Assembly: GCF_013407145.1 (NCBI RefSeq)
Contig: NZ_CP026993.1
Span: 248,001 to 312,000, forward strand
Direction: 5' to 3'
Origin: Nitrosopumilus cobalaminigenes
Lineage (GTDB): Archaea; Thermoproteota; Nitrososphaeria; Nitrososphaerales; Nitrosopumilaceae
DNA: 64,000 bases
In this document: one piece after another, positions 52,869-60,554 of the stretch
How positions within the stretch are numbered: position 1 is the first letter of the stretch
Layout: the number at the start of each line of letters is the position of its first letter
The notes under the pieces: generated by a model
What the model saw: only the letters and a program-made list of their open reading frames with translations
Databases searched by the model: none
What the model was told of the DNA's origin: nothing
Position numbers and translations under genes: made by a program

Positions 52869-53516
52869 ATGGAAATTACTGTTGATCAAATGTATAATAT
52901 TGAAAATAAAGGTCATGACATGGGATTTTTGAAAAAATTCATGATGGAAAATGCAGGAGCTGCAGCTGTTAGAAGATTACTTGAAAAAATTGGAAATGCA
53001 GAATCAAAAAATATTTTGATTTTTGTAGGATTAGGCAATAATGGTGGCGATGGTTTGGTAATGGCAAGGCATTTGGCAGGATATGGTGCTAAAGTTACAG
53101 TAATGCTTCTTGGCAGTCCTGATAAAATAAAGACTGAGGAAAGTAATTGGAATTGGTCAATATTGGAAAAAATGCCTTCTGTAAAGTTAATGTCTGGAGA
53201 TTCTTTAGAATTTAATTTTAAACCTGATGTTATAATTGATGGAATTTTAGGTACTGGAATCACTGGAGAGATTAGAGAACCATATGCCTCTGCAATAAAT
53301 TATATCAATGAAACTGATTGTTACAAATTTGCAGTAGATGTTCCATCCGGATTAGATCCGCAAACTGGTGAAACAGCAAATATTTTCACAAAGTGCAACA
53401 TGACAGTAACTTTTCACAAAATGAAGGAAGGGATTCCTAAACGAAAAGATTTGACTGGTGAATTATATGCTGAAAAAATTGGAATTCCTCCTGAAGCTGA
53501 AGAGGGTATACTATGA
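52869..53516 (+). CDS. nnrE: NAD(P)H-hydrate epimerase
   Basis: 215 aa, YjeF N-terminal domain. The block V-G-L-G-N-N-G-G-D-G-L near residues 55-65 is the nucleotide-binding signature, with D-G-I-L-G-T-G near 124-130 and V-D-V-P-S-G-L-D near 155-162. It repairs damaged NAD(P)HX. Only the epimerase domain is present; the dehydratase (NnrD) is not fused here. ATG at 52869 with a TATA-like cttatttt about 26 bp upstream. It overlaps the MBL gene by 4 bp (ATGA). Confidence 0.88.
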   Translation: MEITVDQMYNIENKGHDMGFLKKFMMENAGAAAVRRLLEKIGNAESKNILIFVGLGNNGGDGLVMARHLAGYGAKVTVMLLGSPDKIKTEESNWNWSILEKMPSVKLMSGDSLEFNFKPDVIIDGILGTGITGEIREPYASAINYINETDCYKFAVDVPSGLDPQTGETANIFTKCNMTVTFHKMKEGIPKRKDLTGELYAEKIGIPPEAEEGIL

Positions 53517-54121
53517 AAGTTCATCAAATCCAAGTAGGAAATATGCAGAATTTCTCATACATTGTTGAAGATGAAGAAACCAGCGAGTCCATCATAATTG
53601 ATCCCTCTTGGGATTTGATAGAATTAGAAATGATCATAAAAGAAAATAATCTGAAAATAAAATACATTGTAAATACTCATCACCATTTTGATCATACTTT
53701 AGGTAATGAGGCCATGGTTGAATCTACAAAAGCTCCAATAATTCAACATGAAAAATCAGAATTAAAACACGACATTACAGTTAAGGATGGTGATTTTATT
53801 GAATTTGGAAATTCAAAATTAAAAGTACTTCACACTCCAGGTCATTCACAAGATAGTATTTGCCTTGTAGGTGATGGGAAAATTTTCTCTGGAGATACAC
53901 TGTTTGTTGGAAATTGTGGACGAATTGATTTACCTGGTGGTTCGGCCAAAGACCTCTATCATAGCCTTTTTGATGTTTTACATAAATTGGATGAAAATCT
54001 AGTCATGTATTCAGGTCATAATTACGGTTCTGCTGAAACCTCTACTCTTGGACAAGAAAAACTCACCAACCATGTAATGCAAAAACGAACTGAACAACAG
54101 TTTCTTGATATGATGGGTTAA
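53513..54121 (+). CDS. Metallo-beta-lactamase-fold hydrolase (glyoxalase II-like)
   Basis: 202 aa. The zinc motif T-H-H-H-F-D-H near residues 58-64, H-T-P-G-H-S near 107-112, F-S-G-D-T-L-F near 125-131 and S-G-H-N-Y-G near 167-172 are all present, as in glyoxalase II and persulfide dioxygenase relatives. Substrate unknown. Coupled to nnrE by a 4-bp overlap, so perhaps also involved in metabolite repair. Confidence 0.88.
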   Translation: MKVHQIQVGNMQNFSYIVEDEETSESIIIDPSWDLIELEMIIKENNLKIKYIVNTHHHFDHTLGNEAMVESTKAPIIQHEKSELKHDITVKDGDFIEFGNSKLKVLHTPGHSQDSICLVGDGKIFSGDTLFVGNCGRIDLPGGSAKDLYHSLFDVLHKLDENLVMYSGHNYGSAETSTLGQEKLTNHVMQKRTEQQFLDMMG

Positions 54122-54130
54122 GGGATTTTA

Positions 54131-55195
54131 ATGGAAAATTTTGAACTCTTTGGAAATATAGATCAAGGACAAAGTTTTCTCGAGTCAATGAAATCTAAAA
54201 AATTTCTTTTTTCCTTTGTAATCTCATATACTGAAACATGTGAAATTCCTGGAATTACTTTTGCAGGTGCTGATAAGGACTCTATACAATACACGCCACC
54301 AGCAGATGCTGAATATCTTCATTATGGTTATTGCAAATCAATTGATAAAATCCCGATGACTCCTGATGGAAAACCTACTCCTGGATTACTTACAAAGACT
54401 GCATTAGAATCTGCAAGTATTTCTCATTTGACAATTAATGCTGGAAGTAAAATTTCACCTCAACTTCCATTTATGGATACTGGTATGACATTTGGAAAAA
54501 ATATTTCAACAGAAGATGCTATGACTGATTCTCAAGTTTCACATGCTGTTGATTATGGAAGAATCGTTGGTAGAAGTATGGCCTCTTTAACTGATTGTTT
54601 AATAATTGGAGAAAGTATTCCTGGCGGTACTACTACAGCATTAGCAGTTTTGAAAGCATTGGGATTTGATGCAAAAGTTAGCTCCAGCATCCCAAATAAT
54701 CCAATAGAGTTGAAAAATCAAATTGTCAATTCTGCTCTAGAAAGAATAGATTCTGAACACCCTTACAGTATTGTTGCAAAGGTTGGTGATCCTATGATTC
54801 CATTTGTTGCAGGAATGTTGAGTTCTGCATCTAGTGTATCAAATGTAATGTTAGCTGGTGGAACTCAAATGGCAGCTGTTTTGGCATTTGCATCAAAAAT
54901 TGGTTTTAACGAAGAAAATACATCAATTGGAACAACTTCATACATCACTGATGACAAGACTGCAAATTTCACTAGTCTTGTAAAAGAAATTGCTGATATT
55001 CCTGCAATTTCAGTAAATCCAGGCTTGAAGAATTCACAATATCCAGGTTTGAAAGCATTTTCTGAAGGATTTGCAAAAGAAGGTGTTGGAGCTGGTGGAA
55101 GTATTATTTCTTCAATGATAAAAACTGGAAATAATTCTACAAAATTTTTAGAGATGACTGAAAAAGAATATGACAGATTATTTACTTCACAGTAA
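54131..55195 (+). CDS. Nicotinate-nucleotide-dimethylbenzimidazole phosphoribosyltransferase (CobT)-like
   Basis: 354 aa. The signature G-E-S-I-P-G-G-T-T-T-A lies near residues 157-167, with L-T-I-N-A-G-S near 97-103 and V-M-L-A-G-G-T-Q-M-A-A near 239-249. This matches the archaeal CobT-like family, which activates the lower ligand base for cobamide synthesis. Ammonia-oxidising archaea make cobalamin. ATG at 54131, 9 bp after the MBL gene. The 3' end overlaps the glmS end by 14 bp. Confidence 0.85.
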   Translation: MENFELFGNIDQGQSFLESMKSKKFLFSFVISYTETCEIPGITFAGADKDSIQYTPPADAEYLHYGYCKSIDKIPMTPDGKPTPGLLTKTALESASISHLTINAGSKISPQLPFMDTGMTFGKNISTEDAMTDSQVSHAVDYGRIVGRSMASLTDCLIIGESIPGGTTTALAVLKALGFDAKVSSSIPNNPIELKNQIVNSALERIDSEHPYSIVAKVGDPMIPFVAGMLSSASSVSNVMLAGGTQMAAVLAFASKIGFNEENTSIGTTSYITDDKTANFTSLVKEIADIPAISVNPGLKNSQYPGLKAFSEGFAKEGVGAGGSIISSMIKTGNNSTKFLEMTEKEYDRLFTSQ

Positions 55196-56942
55196 CTGAT
55201 TTTGCAAGATTTCTAGGATAATCTGGATCTGCATCTTTTTCCAAAGCTGCATAATATGCCAAAAATTGAATTGGAATTATTTCTGAAATTGGATACAACA
55301 CTTGATCTATTTTTGGCATTTCAATCCAATAATCATAAACATCACTTTCGATATCAGAAATGCCGATAATTTTTGCACCACGAGCTTTGATTTCTCTTGC
55401 ACTTGTTAGCGTATCAGCATATGTAGAATCATTTGGATTAAAAATAATTACAAATACATTTGAATCCATTAATGCAAGAGGTCCATGTTTTAATTCTCCT
55501 CCTGGGATTCCTTCAGCATGCATGTATGTTAGTTCTTTAAGTTTTAGTGCGGCTTCTATTGCAATTGGATAATTTATCCCTCTACCTAAAATGTAGACAT
55601 CTGAAACATCTTTTAATTTTGTAGCAATCTGTTGAATATTTTTAGGATTTTCTAATATTTTTACAATTGACTCTGCAAATTTTTCAAAATTAATTGTGAT
55701 TTTGTCATCACTTAATTTTTGCACAATTTTATACAAAATTACAAGTTGAGATGTGAAACTTTTTGTTGCAGCAACTCCAATTTCAGGCCCACAATTCATT
55801 CCTATTACTACGTCTGCTTCTCTTGCAAGTGATGATGTCATCAAATTAACAATAGCTATAATTTTACAATTGGCTTGTTTTCCTATTTTTACTGCTTCTA
55901 AAACATCAGCGCTTTCCCCACTTTGAGACATTGCAATTATGATTGAATTTTCTTCAATACTGTCAGGTGCGAATTGAAGTTCACTTGACATGATGGGTTC
56001 AGCCTTAATTTTTACATATTTTGAAAAAATCTGCTTTGCAATTAGTGCAGAATTGTAACTAGTTCCACTTCCTGTAATGTAGATATTTTTGGCATGTTTG
56101 ATGTAATCTGCTGTCTTTTCAATTGCTTCTTGAGTTTTTTCTCCTGCTTTCAATATTGTTTCATGCTGCTCGTAGATTTCCTTTAACGTATAATGTGCAT
56201 AATCTCCTTTGTAGGCATCTCCAAATTCTTTAGATACTTTTGTTATTCCATATTTTGCATGTTCTCCCTGAAAATCTAAAATTTGAAATTTATTTTCCTC
56301 CAAAATTACAAAATTTCCATTTTCTAAATAAATTGCATCATCTGTGAATTCAATAAAACCCAAAACATCACTAGACAAAAAGAAATCATCTTGACCCACT
56401 CCTACAATTAGTGGTTCATGAAATCTTGCAGCAGCTAATTGGCCATTTTCAAACATTGCTACAAAGGCGTAATGTCCTTTGATTACTGAAACCGTTTTCA
56501 AAATTGTTTCTTTAACATCATTTGTTTCTTCAAAATATTTTTGAAGCAGATTTGCAATGATTTCACTATCTGTTTCACTTTTAAAACGATATCCTTCTTC
56601 TTCTAGTTGTTTCTTTAACTCTTCAAAATTTTCAATAATTCCATTATGTACTATAGCAATTTTTCCTGAGTTACTTGGATGTGGATGTGCATTAAAGTCT
56701 GTAACTTTTCCATGAGTTGCCCATCTGGTATGCCCAATTCCAATTTTTCCTGGAAGTGAATCAAGTTGAATTTTTGAATTTACTTCATTTACTTTGCCAA
56801 TTCCTTTTTTTAATTCAATTTGATTCTCAGATTCTGTTGCAACTCCGACACTATCATATCCTCGATATTCCATTCTTTTTAGTCCCTTGACTATGATGGG
56901 TGCAGCAAATTCTTTTCCGTAATAACCGATAATTGAACACAT
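55182..56942 (-). CDS. glmS: Glutamine-fructose-6-phosphate aminotransferase
   Basis: 586 aa. The N-terminal nucleophile glutaminase begins M-C-S-I-I-G with C2 as nucleophile, and has G-I-G-H-T-R-W-A-T-H-G near residues 69-79. Two SIS sugar-isomerase domains follow (about 270-400 and 440-570), with I-T-G-S-G-T-S near 288 and A-A-T-K-S-F-T near 387. It makes glucosamine-6-phosphate for surface glycans. ATG at 56942. Confidence 0.95.
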   Translation of the reverse strand: MCSIIGYYGKEFAAPIIVKGLKRMEYRGYDSVGVATESENQIELKKGIGKVNEVNSKIQLDSLPGKIGIGHTRWATHGKVTDFNAHPHPSNSGKIAIVHNGIIENFEELKKQLEEEGYRFKSETDSEIIANLLQKYFEETNDVKETILKTVSVIKGHYAFVAMFENGQLAAARFHEPLIVGVGQDDFFLSSDVLGFIEFTDDAIYLENGNFVILEENKFQILDFQGEHAKYGITKVSKEFGDAYKGDYAHYTLKEIYEQHETILKAGEKTQEAIEKTADYIKHAKNIYITGSGTSYNSALIAKQIFSKYVKIKAEPIMSSELQFAPDSIEENSIIIAMSQSGESADVLEAVKIGKQANCKIIAIVNLMTSSLAREADVVIGMNCGPEIGVAATKSFTSQLVILYKIVQKLSDDKITINFEKFAESIVKILENPKNIQQIATKLKDVSDVYILGRGINYPIAIEAALKLKELTYMHAEGIPGGELKHGPLALMDSNVFVIIFNPNDSTYADTLTSAREIKARGAKIIGISDIESDVYDYWIEMPKIDQVLYPISEIIPIQFLAYYAALEKDADPDYPRNLAKSVTVK

Positions 56943-56994
56943 TATGATTCTCTTTGATAATTGGGGTTATTTACTGATAAGCCTATTTTTTTGA

Positions 56995-57603
56995 TTATTC
57001 TGTTGAAGAACTTTCGCTTTTTGGGGCTTCGGTTGCTTTTTCAGTTGCAGGAGCCTCAGTGTCTTCTTCAGTTGCAGGAGCCTCTACTGGTTCCTCTTTC
57101 TTTGTTTTTTCTAACATTTCAGGAATCTTCGATTCTGGTGCAAAATGAACACTATCTTCTTCTTCAACTGTAACGGTGTATGATGGAATATCGATTTTTC
57201 TTTCTCCAACCATGATGTGGCCATGAATCACTGCTTGTCTTGCTTGATATGGTGTTTTGAATCCAAGTTTATTTGAAACAATAGTTTGTAATCTTCTTGA
57301 AAGCAGATCTGTTGCATTTAGGTTAAGTACATCATCTAATGTGGCATCCTTACTTACCAAACCAATTCTTGCAAGAGAATTCATTAAGATTGGTTCTTTT
57401 TCTGCTCTAATTTCTTGTCTCAATGAAAGTAATGATCTAGCTTGTTTTCTTACCCGGGCTAATTCTGTATGTGCTTTCCATAATTCTCTTTTAGTTCTTA
57501 ATCCAAAAGTTCCGAGAGTTTTTAGCTCTTCCATTTTTAATTCATAATTAAGAGGTCGTTTTGGTTTTTTCCATACTTTACGTGAGTATTTTGGATCTCC
57601 CAT
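56995..57603 (-). CDS. rps4: Ribosomal protein S4 with acidic tail
   Basis: 202 aa, archaeal uS4. The start M-G-D-P-K-Y-S-R-K and the S4 RNA-binding domain, with R-Q-A-V-I-H-G-H-I near residues 117-125, are clear. Residues about 163-202 are a Glu/Ala/Pro/Thr/Ser tail encoded partly by a repeated 17-bp unit. Such a tail is not part of the ribosomal fold. It lies 9 bp after S13 in the same operon. Confidence 0.93.
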   Translation of the reverse strand: MGDPKYSRKVWKKPKRPLNYELKMEELKTLGTFGLRTKRELWKAHTELARVRKQARSLLSLRQEIRAEKEPILMNSLARIGLVSKDATLDDVLNLNATDLLSRRLQTIVSNKLGFKTPYQARQAVIHGHIMVGERKIDIPSYTVTVEEEDSVHFAPESKIPEMLEKTKKEEPVEAPATEEDTEAPATEKATEAPKSESSSTE

Positions 57604-57612
57604 TCAAAACAC

Positions 57613-58194
57613 CTATTCTTTTTTCTCCGCTGCTGGAGCTGGGGTTTCTGCTGCTGGAGCTGCTGCACCTTCTGCTGGAGCTGCTGCACCTTCTGCTGGA
57701 GCTGCTGCTGGAGCGCCTGCTCCTCCTTTCTTAACTGGAGCTGCCATTCCACCTTTGGCTACACCAACTGCACCGCCTTTTCTACCGGTACATCTAGTTC
57801 TTTGTCCTCTAACTTTGAGACCACTTAGATGACGATAACCTCTCCAACTTGCAGAGACTCTTTCTCTTTCAATATCGTTTCTTAATGTAAATGGAATATC
57901 TGAAGTCAACAAATGCATATCCTTACCAGTTTCAATATCCTTTCTTCTATTGAGGAACCATGTTGGAAATTTGCTAGCAATCGGATCTGTAATTAATTTT
58001 TCAATTGCTTGAACATTTTCTTCTGTAAGATTACCGATATTGGAATTTGGATTAATTTTTAGAGTATCAAGAATTGCAGTTGCAAAATTATAGCCAAGAC
58101 CCTTTATCTGAGTCAATCCGATAATCATTTTCTTCTCTCCTCTGATATCGTTTCCGACTATTCTGACAATGTGTCTATATTCTTGTGCACTCAA
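57613..58194 (-). CDS. rps13: Ribosomal protein S13 with Ala/Pro/Gly-rich tail
   Basis: 193 aa, archaeal uS13. H-I-V-R-I at the N-terminus, I-K-G-L-G near residues 30-34 and [12 protein letters not shown] near 122-133 are family blocks. Residues about 150-193 are a low-complexity Ala/Pro/Gly/Glu tail encoded by a 21-bp tandem repeat (about 57645-57710). TTG start at 58194. S13 and S4 form the start of the conserved S13-S4 ribosomal operon. Confidence 0.93.
   Translation of the reverse strand: MSAQEYRHIVRIVGNDIRGEKKMIIGLTQIKGLGYNFATAILDTLKINPNSNIGNLTEENVQAIEKLITDPIASKFPTWFLNRRKDIETGKDMHLLTSDIPFTLRNDIERERVSASWRGYRHLSGLKVRGQRTRCTGRKGGAVGVAKGGMAAPVKKGGAGAPAAAPAEGAAAPAEGAAAPAAETPAPAAEKKE
57645..57712. 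repeat. 21-bp tandem repeat coding the S13 tail
   Basis: The unit tctgctggagctgctgcacc occurs twice in full and once in part in a row. It encodes Ala/Pro/Gly/Glu units on the minus strand. Its in-frame length (21 bp, seven codons) would let the tail grow or shrink without a frameshift. Confidence 0.75.
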
Positions 58195-58318
58195 GTATTC
58201 AAAAATTCAAAGAATCCCCGATAAAAACCATGCTAGGCATCAAATTAAATAATTTTTGAAATGTATGTTGATTTTAATATTAAGTTCATGCCTAATTTTG
58301 CCAAATTTTTCAGCTTTA

Positions 58319-58471
58319 TTATCTAAAGTCCTCATCACTTGTCCAGTCATTACCCTGTACATTCCATTGATTACATTTACAGCATTTTTTGATACCTCTT
58401 TGAGCGTCAATATCTACACAAAAACAGTGTACTCCCTTTCCAGATGGATCTTTACTACAGAGTTTTTGCAT
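58319..58471 (-). CDS. 50-aa Cys-rich protein, function unknown
   Basis: The 50 residues include C5, C16, C18, C30, C31 and C33, with two local patterns H-C-F-C and K-K-C-C-K-C, which could bind one or two metal ions. The acidic tail ends T-S-D-E-D-F-R. ATG at 58471; an AT-rich ttaagaaataat stretch lies 15-26 bp upstream. It fills the otherwise empty 360-bp gap between S13 and the HTH gene on the opposite strand to the HTH gene. The family is not recognised; residue composition argues that it is real. Confidence 0.6.
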   Translation of the reverse strand: MQKLCSKDPSGKGVHCFCVDIDAQRGIKKCCKCNQWNVQGNDWTSDEDFR

Positions 58472-58555
58472 GGTTTTGTGAAGGCATTATTTCTTAATTA
58501 TCCTATTGGAAGAAATATTCAAAAAGTTATAACTTTCATAATTTTTCATTTAATT

Positions 58556-58867
58556 ATGAATGAGACCTTTGATCGGGAAAAAATTGTTGAATGTATGTTT
58601 GATCCAATTACATCTTCAATTTTAGCTGAGCTAGAAAATGGTGAAAAAGAATGTTCATTCTTAGCTGAACAATCATCTATTTCTGAATCTGAAGTACTTG
58701 AACGACTTGCATATTTGATTGAACATGGCTTTATTTCAAAAAATTCTGATGATGGAAAATGTGTAATATCTGCCAATTCTGAAAAACTAACTAGTATTGT
58801 TGAAGATGGTGGTAACTTTGATGCCACTATCAGTGGCTTAGAAAAAATGGATAGTTATCTAAACTGA
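58556..58867 (+). CDS. Winged-helix (ArsR-like) HTH transcription factor
   Basis: 103 aa from the ATG at 58556. The helix-turn-helix region runs about residues 15-65: I-T-S-S-I-L-A-E-L-E-N-G, then S-F-L-A-E-Q-S-S-I-S-E-S-E-V-L-E-R-L-A-Y and G-F-I. Such short ArsR-like regulators are common in Nitrosopumilus. The open frame extends to 58256, but a gttataact TATA box centred 26 bp before 58556 and the hydrophobic extension argue for this start. Its end overlaps the convergent gene by 9 bp. Target unknown; the metal genes nearby are candidates. Confidence 0.75.
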   Translation: MNETFDREKIVECMFDPITSSILAELENGEKECSFLAEQSSISESEVLERLAYLIEHGFISKNSDDGKCVISANSEKLTSIVEDGGNFDATISGLEKMDSYLN

Positions 58868-59365
58868 TTTTTTTCTGTTTTTAATTTCTATTATTCCGGT
58901 AACAGCTAATCCTGCCATACCTATTATTAGAATGATTAATGACATGCTAGAAAGAATTATTTTTTTGCCTGCATCTGGAAGTGGACCTATTGCCCCTGCT
59001 ACATAAATTTCATCATCATCTGAACTCTCAATAACTAATTGATAATTTCCTGTTTCAAATACTTGAAACTCTTGTTCAATAGTTTCCTCATTTATTTTCT
59101 GAGAAATTATTTCTATATTTGATGGGTCTAAAATTTTTGCAGAAATTGTATTTTCTTTGAATTCCATAATCTGAACTGCAAAAATTCCTGTCTGTGTAAT
59201 TTCTTTATCAATGCCTACTGTAACTGTTACAGTTTCAGCCACACTTACTTTTCCATTTCCTTGATTAATCCCTTCTAATGTGATTTGATTTTCTATTACT
59301 GAAACAGCTAATCCTGCCACAATCAATAGCCCAAAAATTACTATTACTAATCCTGATTTTTGCAT
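58859..59365 (-). CDS. Membrane-anchored protein with outer beta domain, function unknown
   Basis: 168 aa. N-terminal hydrophobic helix (about residues 5-25, signal anchor), a central Thr/Val/Ile/Glu-rich region of beta strands (about 40-125), and a C-terminal membrane helix (about 135-158) with a basic K-N-R-K-K end. It probably exposes the beta domain outside the membrane. ATG at 59365. It lies between the HTH gene and the multicopper oxidase and may belong functionally to that group; no family recognised. Confidence 0.65.
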   Translation of the reverse strand: MQKSGLVIVIFGLLIVAGLAVSVIENQITLEGINQGNGKVSVAETVTVTVGIDKEITQTGIFAVQIMEFKENTISAKILDPSNIEIISQKINEETIEQEFQVFETGNYQLVIESSDDDEIYVAGAIGPLPDAGKKIILSSMSLIILIIGMAGLAVTGIIEIKNRKKSV

Positions 59366-59428
59366 AGATTTAGGCTGACTTTCTTTGTTTTAAACCTAAT
59401 TTTTGAAAAATCATTAATCTGATACAAG

Positions 59429-59465
59429 AAAGTTAGATTAGGCTAAAAAAGTTAGCTTAGGGTAA
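59429..59465 (+). promoter_or_regulatory. Paired 18-bp direct repeats before the multicopper oxidase (operator candidate)
   Basis: Two near-identical 18-mers, aaagttagattaggctaa (59429-59446) and aaagttagcttagggtaa (59448-59465), differ at two positions and start 19 bp apart. Each contains a TTAG...TAA-type inverted half. They sit directly before the AT-rich TATA candidate taaataaag (59469-59477). The TTAGG/CCTAA-like core resembles operators of DtxR-family metal regulators. Regulation by metal is inference. Confidence 0.6.
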
Positions 59466-59498
59466 CTTTAAATAAAGAATTTTAATTTTCTATATATC

Positions 59499-60554
59499 TT
59501 GAGAATAGGTCGTTCAACTGTAATGATTTTACTACTATCATTAGTTGTTGGATTTTCTGCAGTTGTATTTTTTCCTAGTTTTTCAGATGCTCAATCTGAA
59601 CCAAAAACGTTTGTTACACATTCTGGTGCCGTAGTCCAAACATCTGGTGAAATAATTGATCCTTTGTATACTGTTTCTACTGTGGAATTTGATCCAGATG
59701 AATTTTTGAGGAATTTTGAATATGGAAGAGTGTCCACTTCTGAAAGTGGACAGACAATTAGAGATTATACAATTATTGCTGAAGATGACAGAGTCCAAGA
59801 AATTTCACCTGGTATTTCTTTTAATGTTTGGACTTTTAATGGAACTGTTCCAGGTCCAACCATAAGAGCTACTGAAGGAGATATCGTTAGAATCAAATTC
59901 ATCAACAATGGCTCAAAAGAACACACAATGCATTTTCATGGAATTCATCCTGCTGGAATGGATGGAGTCTTTGAACCTGTAGGGGGTAATGGAGGACAAT
60001 TTGTATATGAATTTGAAGCAGGACCTGTTGGGGTTCACCCATATCATTGCCATATTATGCCCCTTGAGGAACATATTGTACGTGGTCTTTATGGTGTCTT
60101 CATAGTTGATCCAAAAGAGGGGAGACCTGCAGCAGATGAAATGGTGATGGTTCTAAATGGTTTGGATATGGATTTTGATGGGGAAAACAATTTCTATGCT
60201 GCAAACACAATTCCTTTTTACTATCAACATCATCCTATCCAAATCAATACTGGTGAATTAATCCGAGTTTACGTAGTCAATATGGTGGAATTTGATCCAA
60301 TAAACAATTTACATCTTCATGGTAATTTGTACAAGTATTATCCTACGGGAACTGATCTTGTTCCGTCATTTTATACAGATATGATAACTATGTCTCAAAC
60401 TGAGCGTGGAATTATGGAATTTGAGTATGAATATCCTGGTAAATACCTCTTCCATGCTCACAAGGTAGAGTTCTCAGAGAAAGGATGGGTTGGAATATTT
60501 CTTGTAAAAGATAATCCAGACAAATCTATACAGGACATAGAATATGGAACTTAG
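59499..60554 (+). CDS. Two-domain multicopper oxidase, exported
   Basis: 351 aa with a signal peptide (about residues 1-32). Domain 1 (about 90-205) has H142, H145-F-H147, H183-C184-H185 and H192: a type 1 copper site plus trinuclear-site His. Domain 2 (about 215-340) has H272-L-H274 and H319-A-H321, with no Cys, so type 1 copper is in domain 1 only, the arrangement of type C two-domain oxidases. Trimers would form the trinuclear sites between subunits. Possible roles are metal (Cu/Fe/Mn) oxidation or a NirK-like function; the lack of the NirK axial-Met pattern favours an oxidase. TTG at 59499; ATG at 59523 is an alternative. It overlaps the ZIP gene by 11 bp. Confidence 0.88.
   Translation: MRIGRSTVMILLLSLVVGFSAVVFFPSFSDAQSEPKTFVTHSGAVVQTSGEIIDPLYTVSTVEFDPDEFLRNFEYGRVSTSESGQTIRDYTIIAEDDRVQEISPGISFNVWTFNGTVPGPTIRATEGDIVRIKFINNGSKEHTMHFHGIHPAGMDGVFEPVGGNGGQFVYEFEAGPVGVHPYHCHIMPLEEHIVRGLYGVFIVDPKEGRPAADEMVMVLNGLDMDFDGENNFYAANTIPFYYQHHPIQINTGELIRVYVVNMVEFDPINNLHLHGNLYKYYPTGTDLVPSFYTDMITMSQTERGIMEFEYEYPGKYLFHAHKVEFSEKGWVGIFLVKDNPDKSIQDIEYGT

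Noticed and set aside
58256-58555. Hydrophobic N-terminal extension of the HTH gene as part of the protein
   Set aside because: The ATG at 58556 has a well placed TATA box, the HTH family is about 100 aa, and the upstream stretch carries the Cys-rich gene on the other strand.
59499-60554. Copper nitrite reductase NirK
   Set aside because: Domain 1 carries His-Cys-His plus paired His motifs for a trinuclear site, and no axial Met pattern of NirK is seen, so a two-domain oxidase fits better; a NirK-like role is kept only as an alternative.
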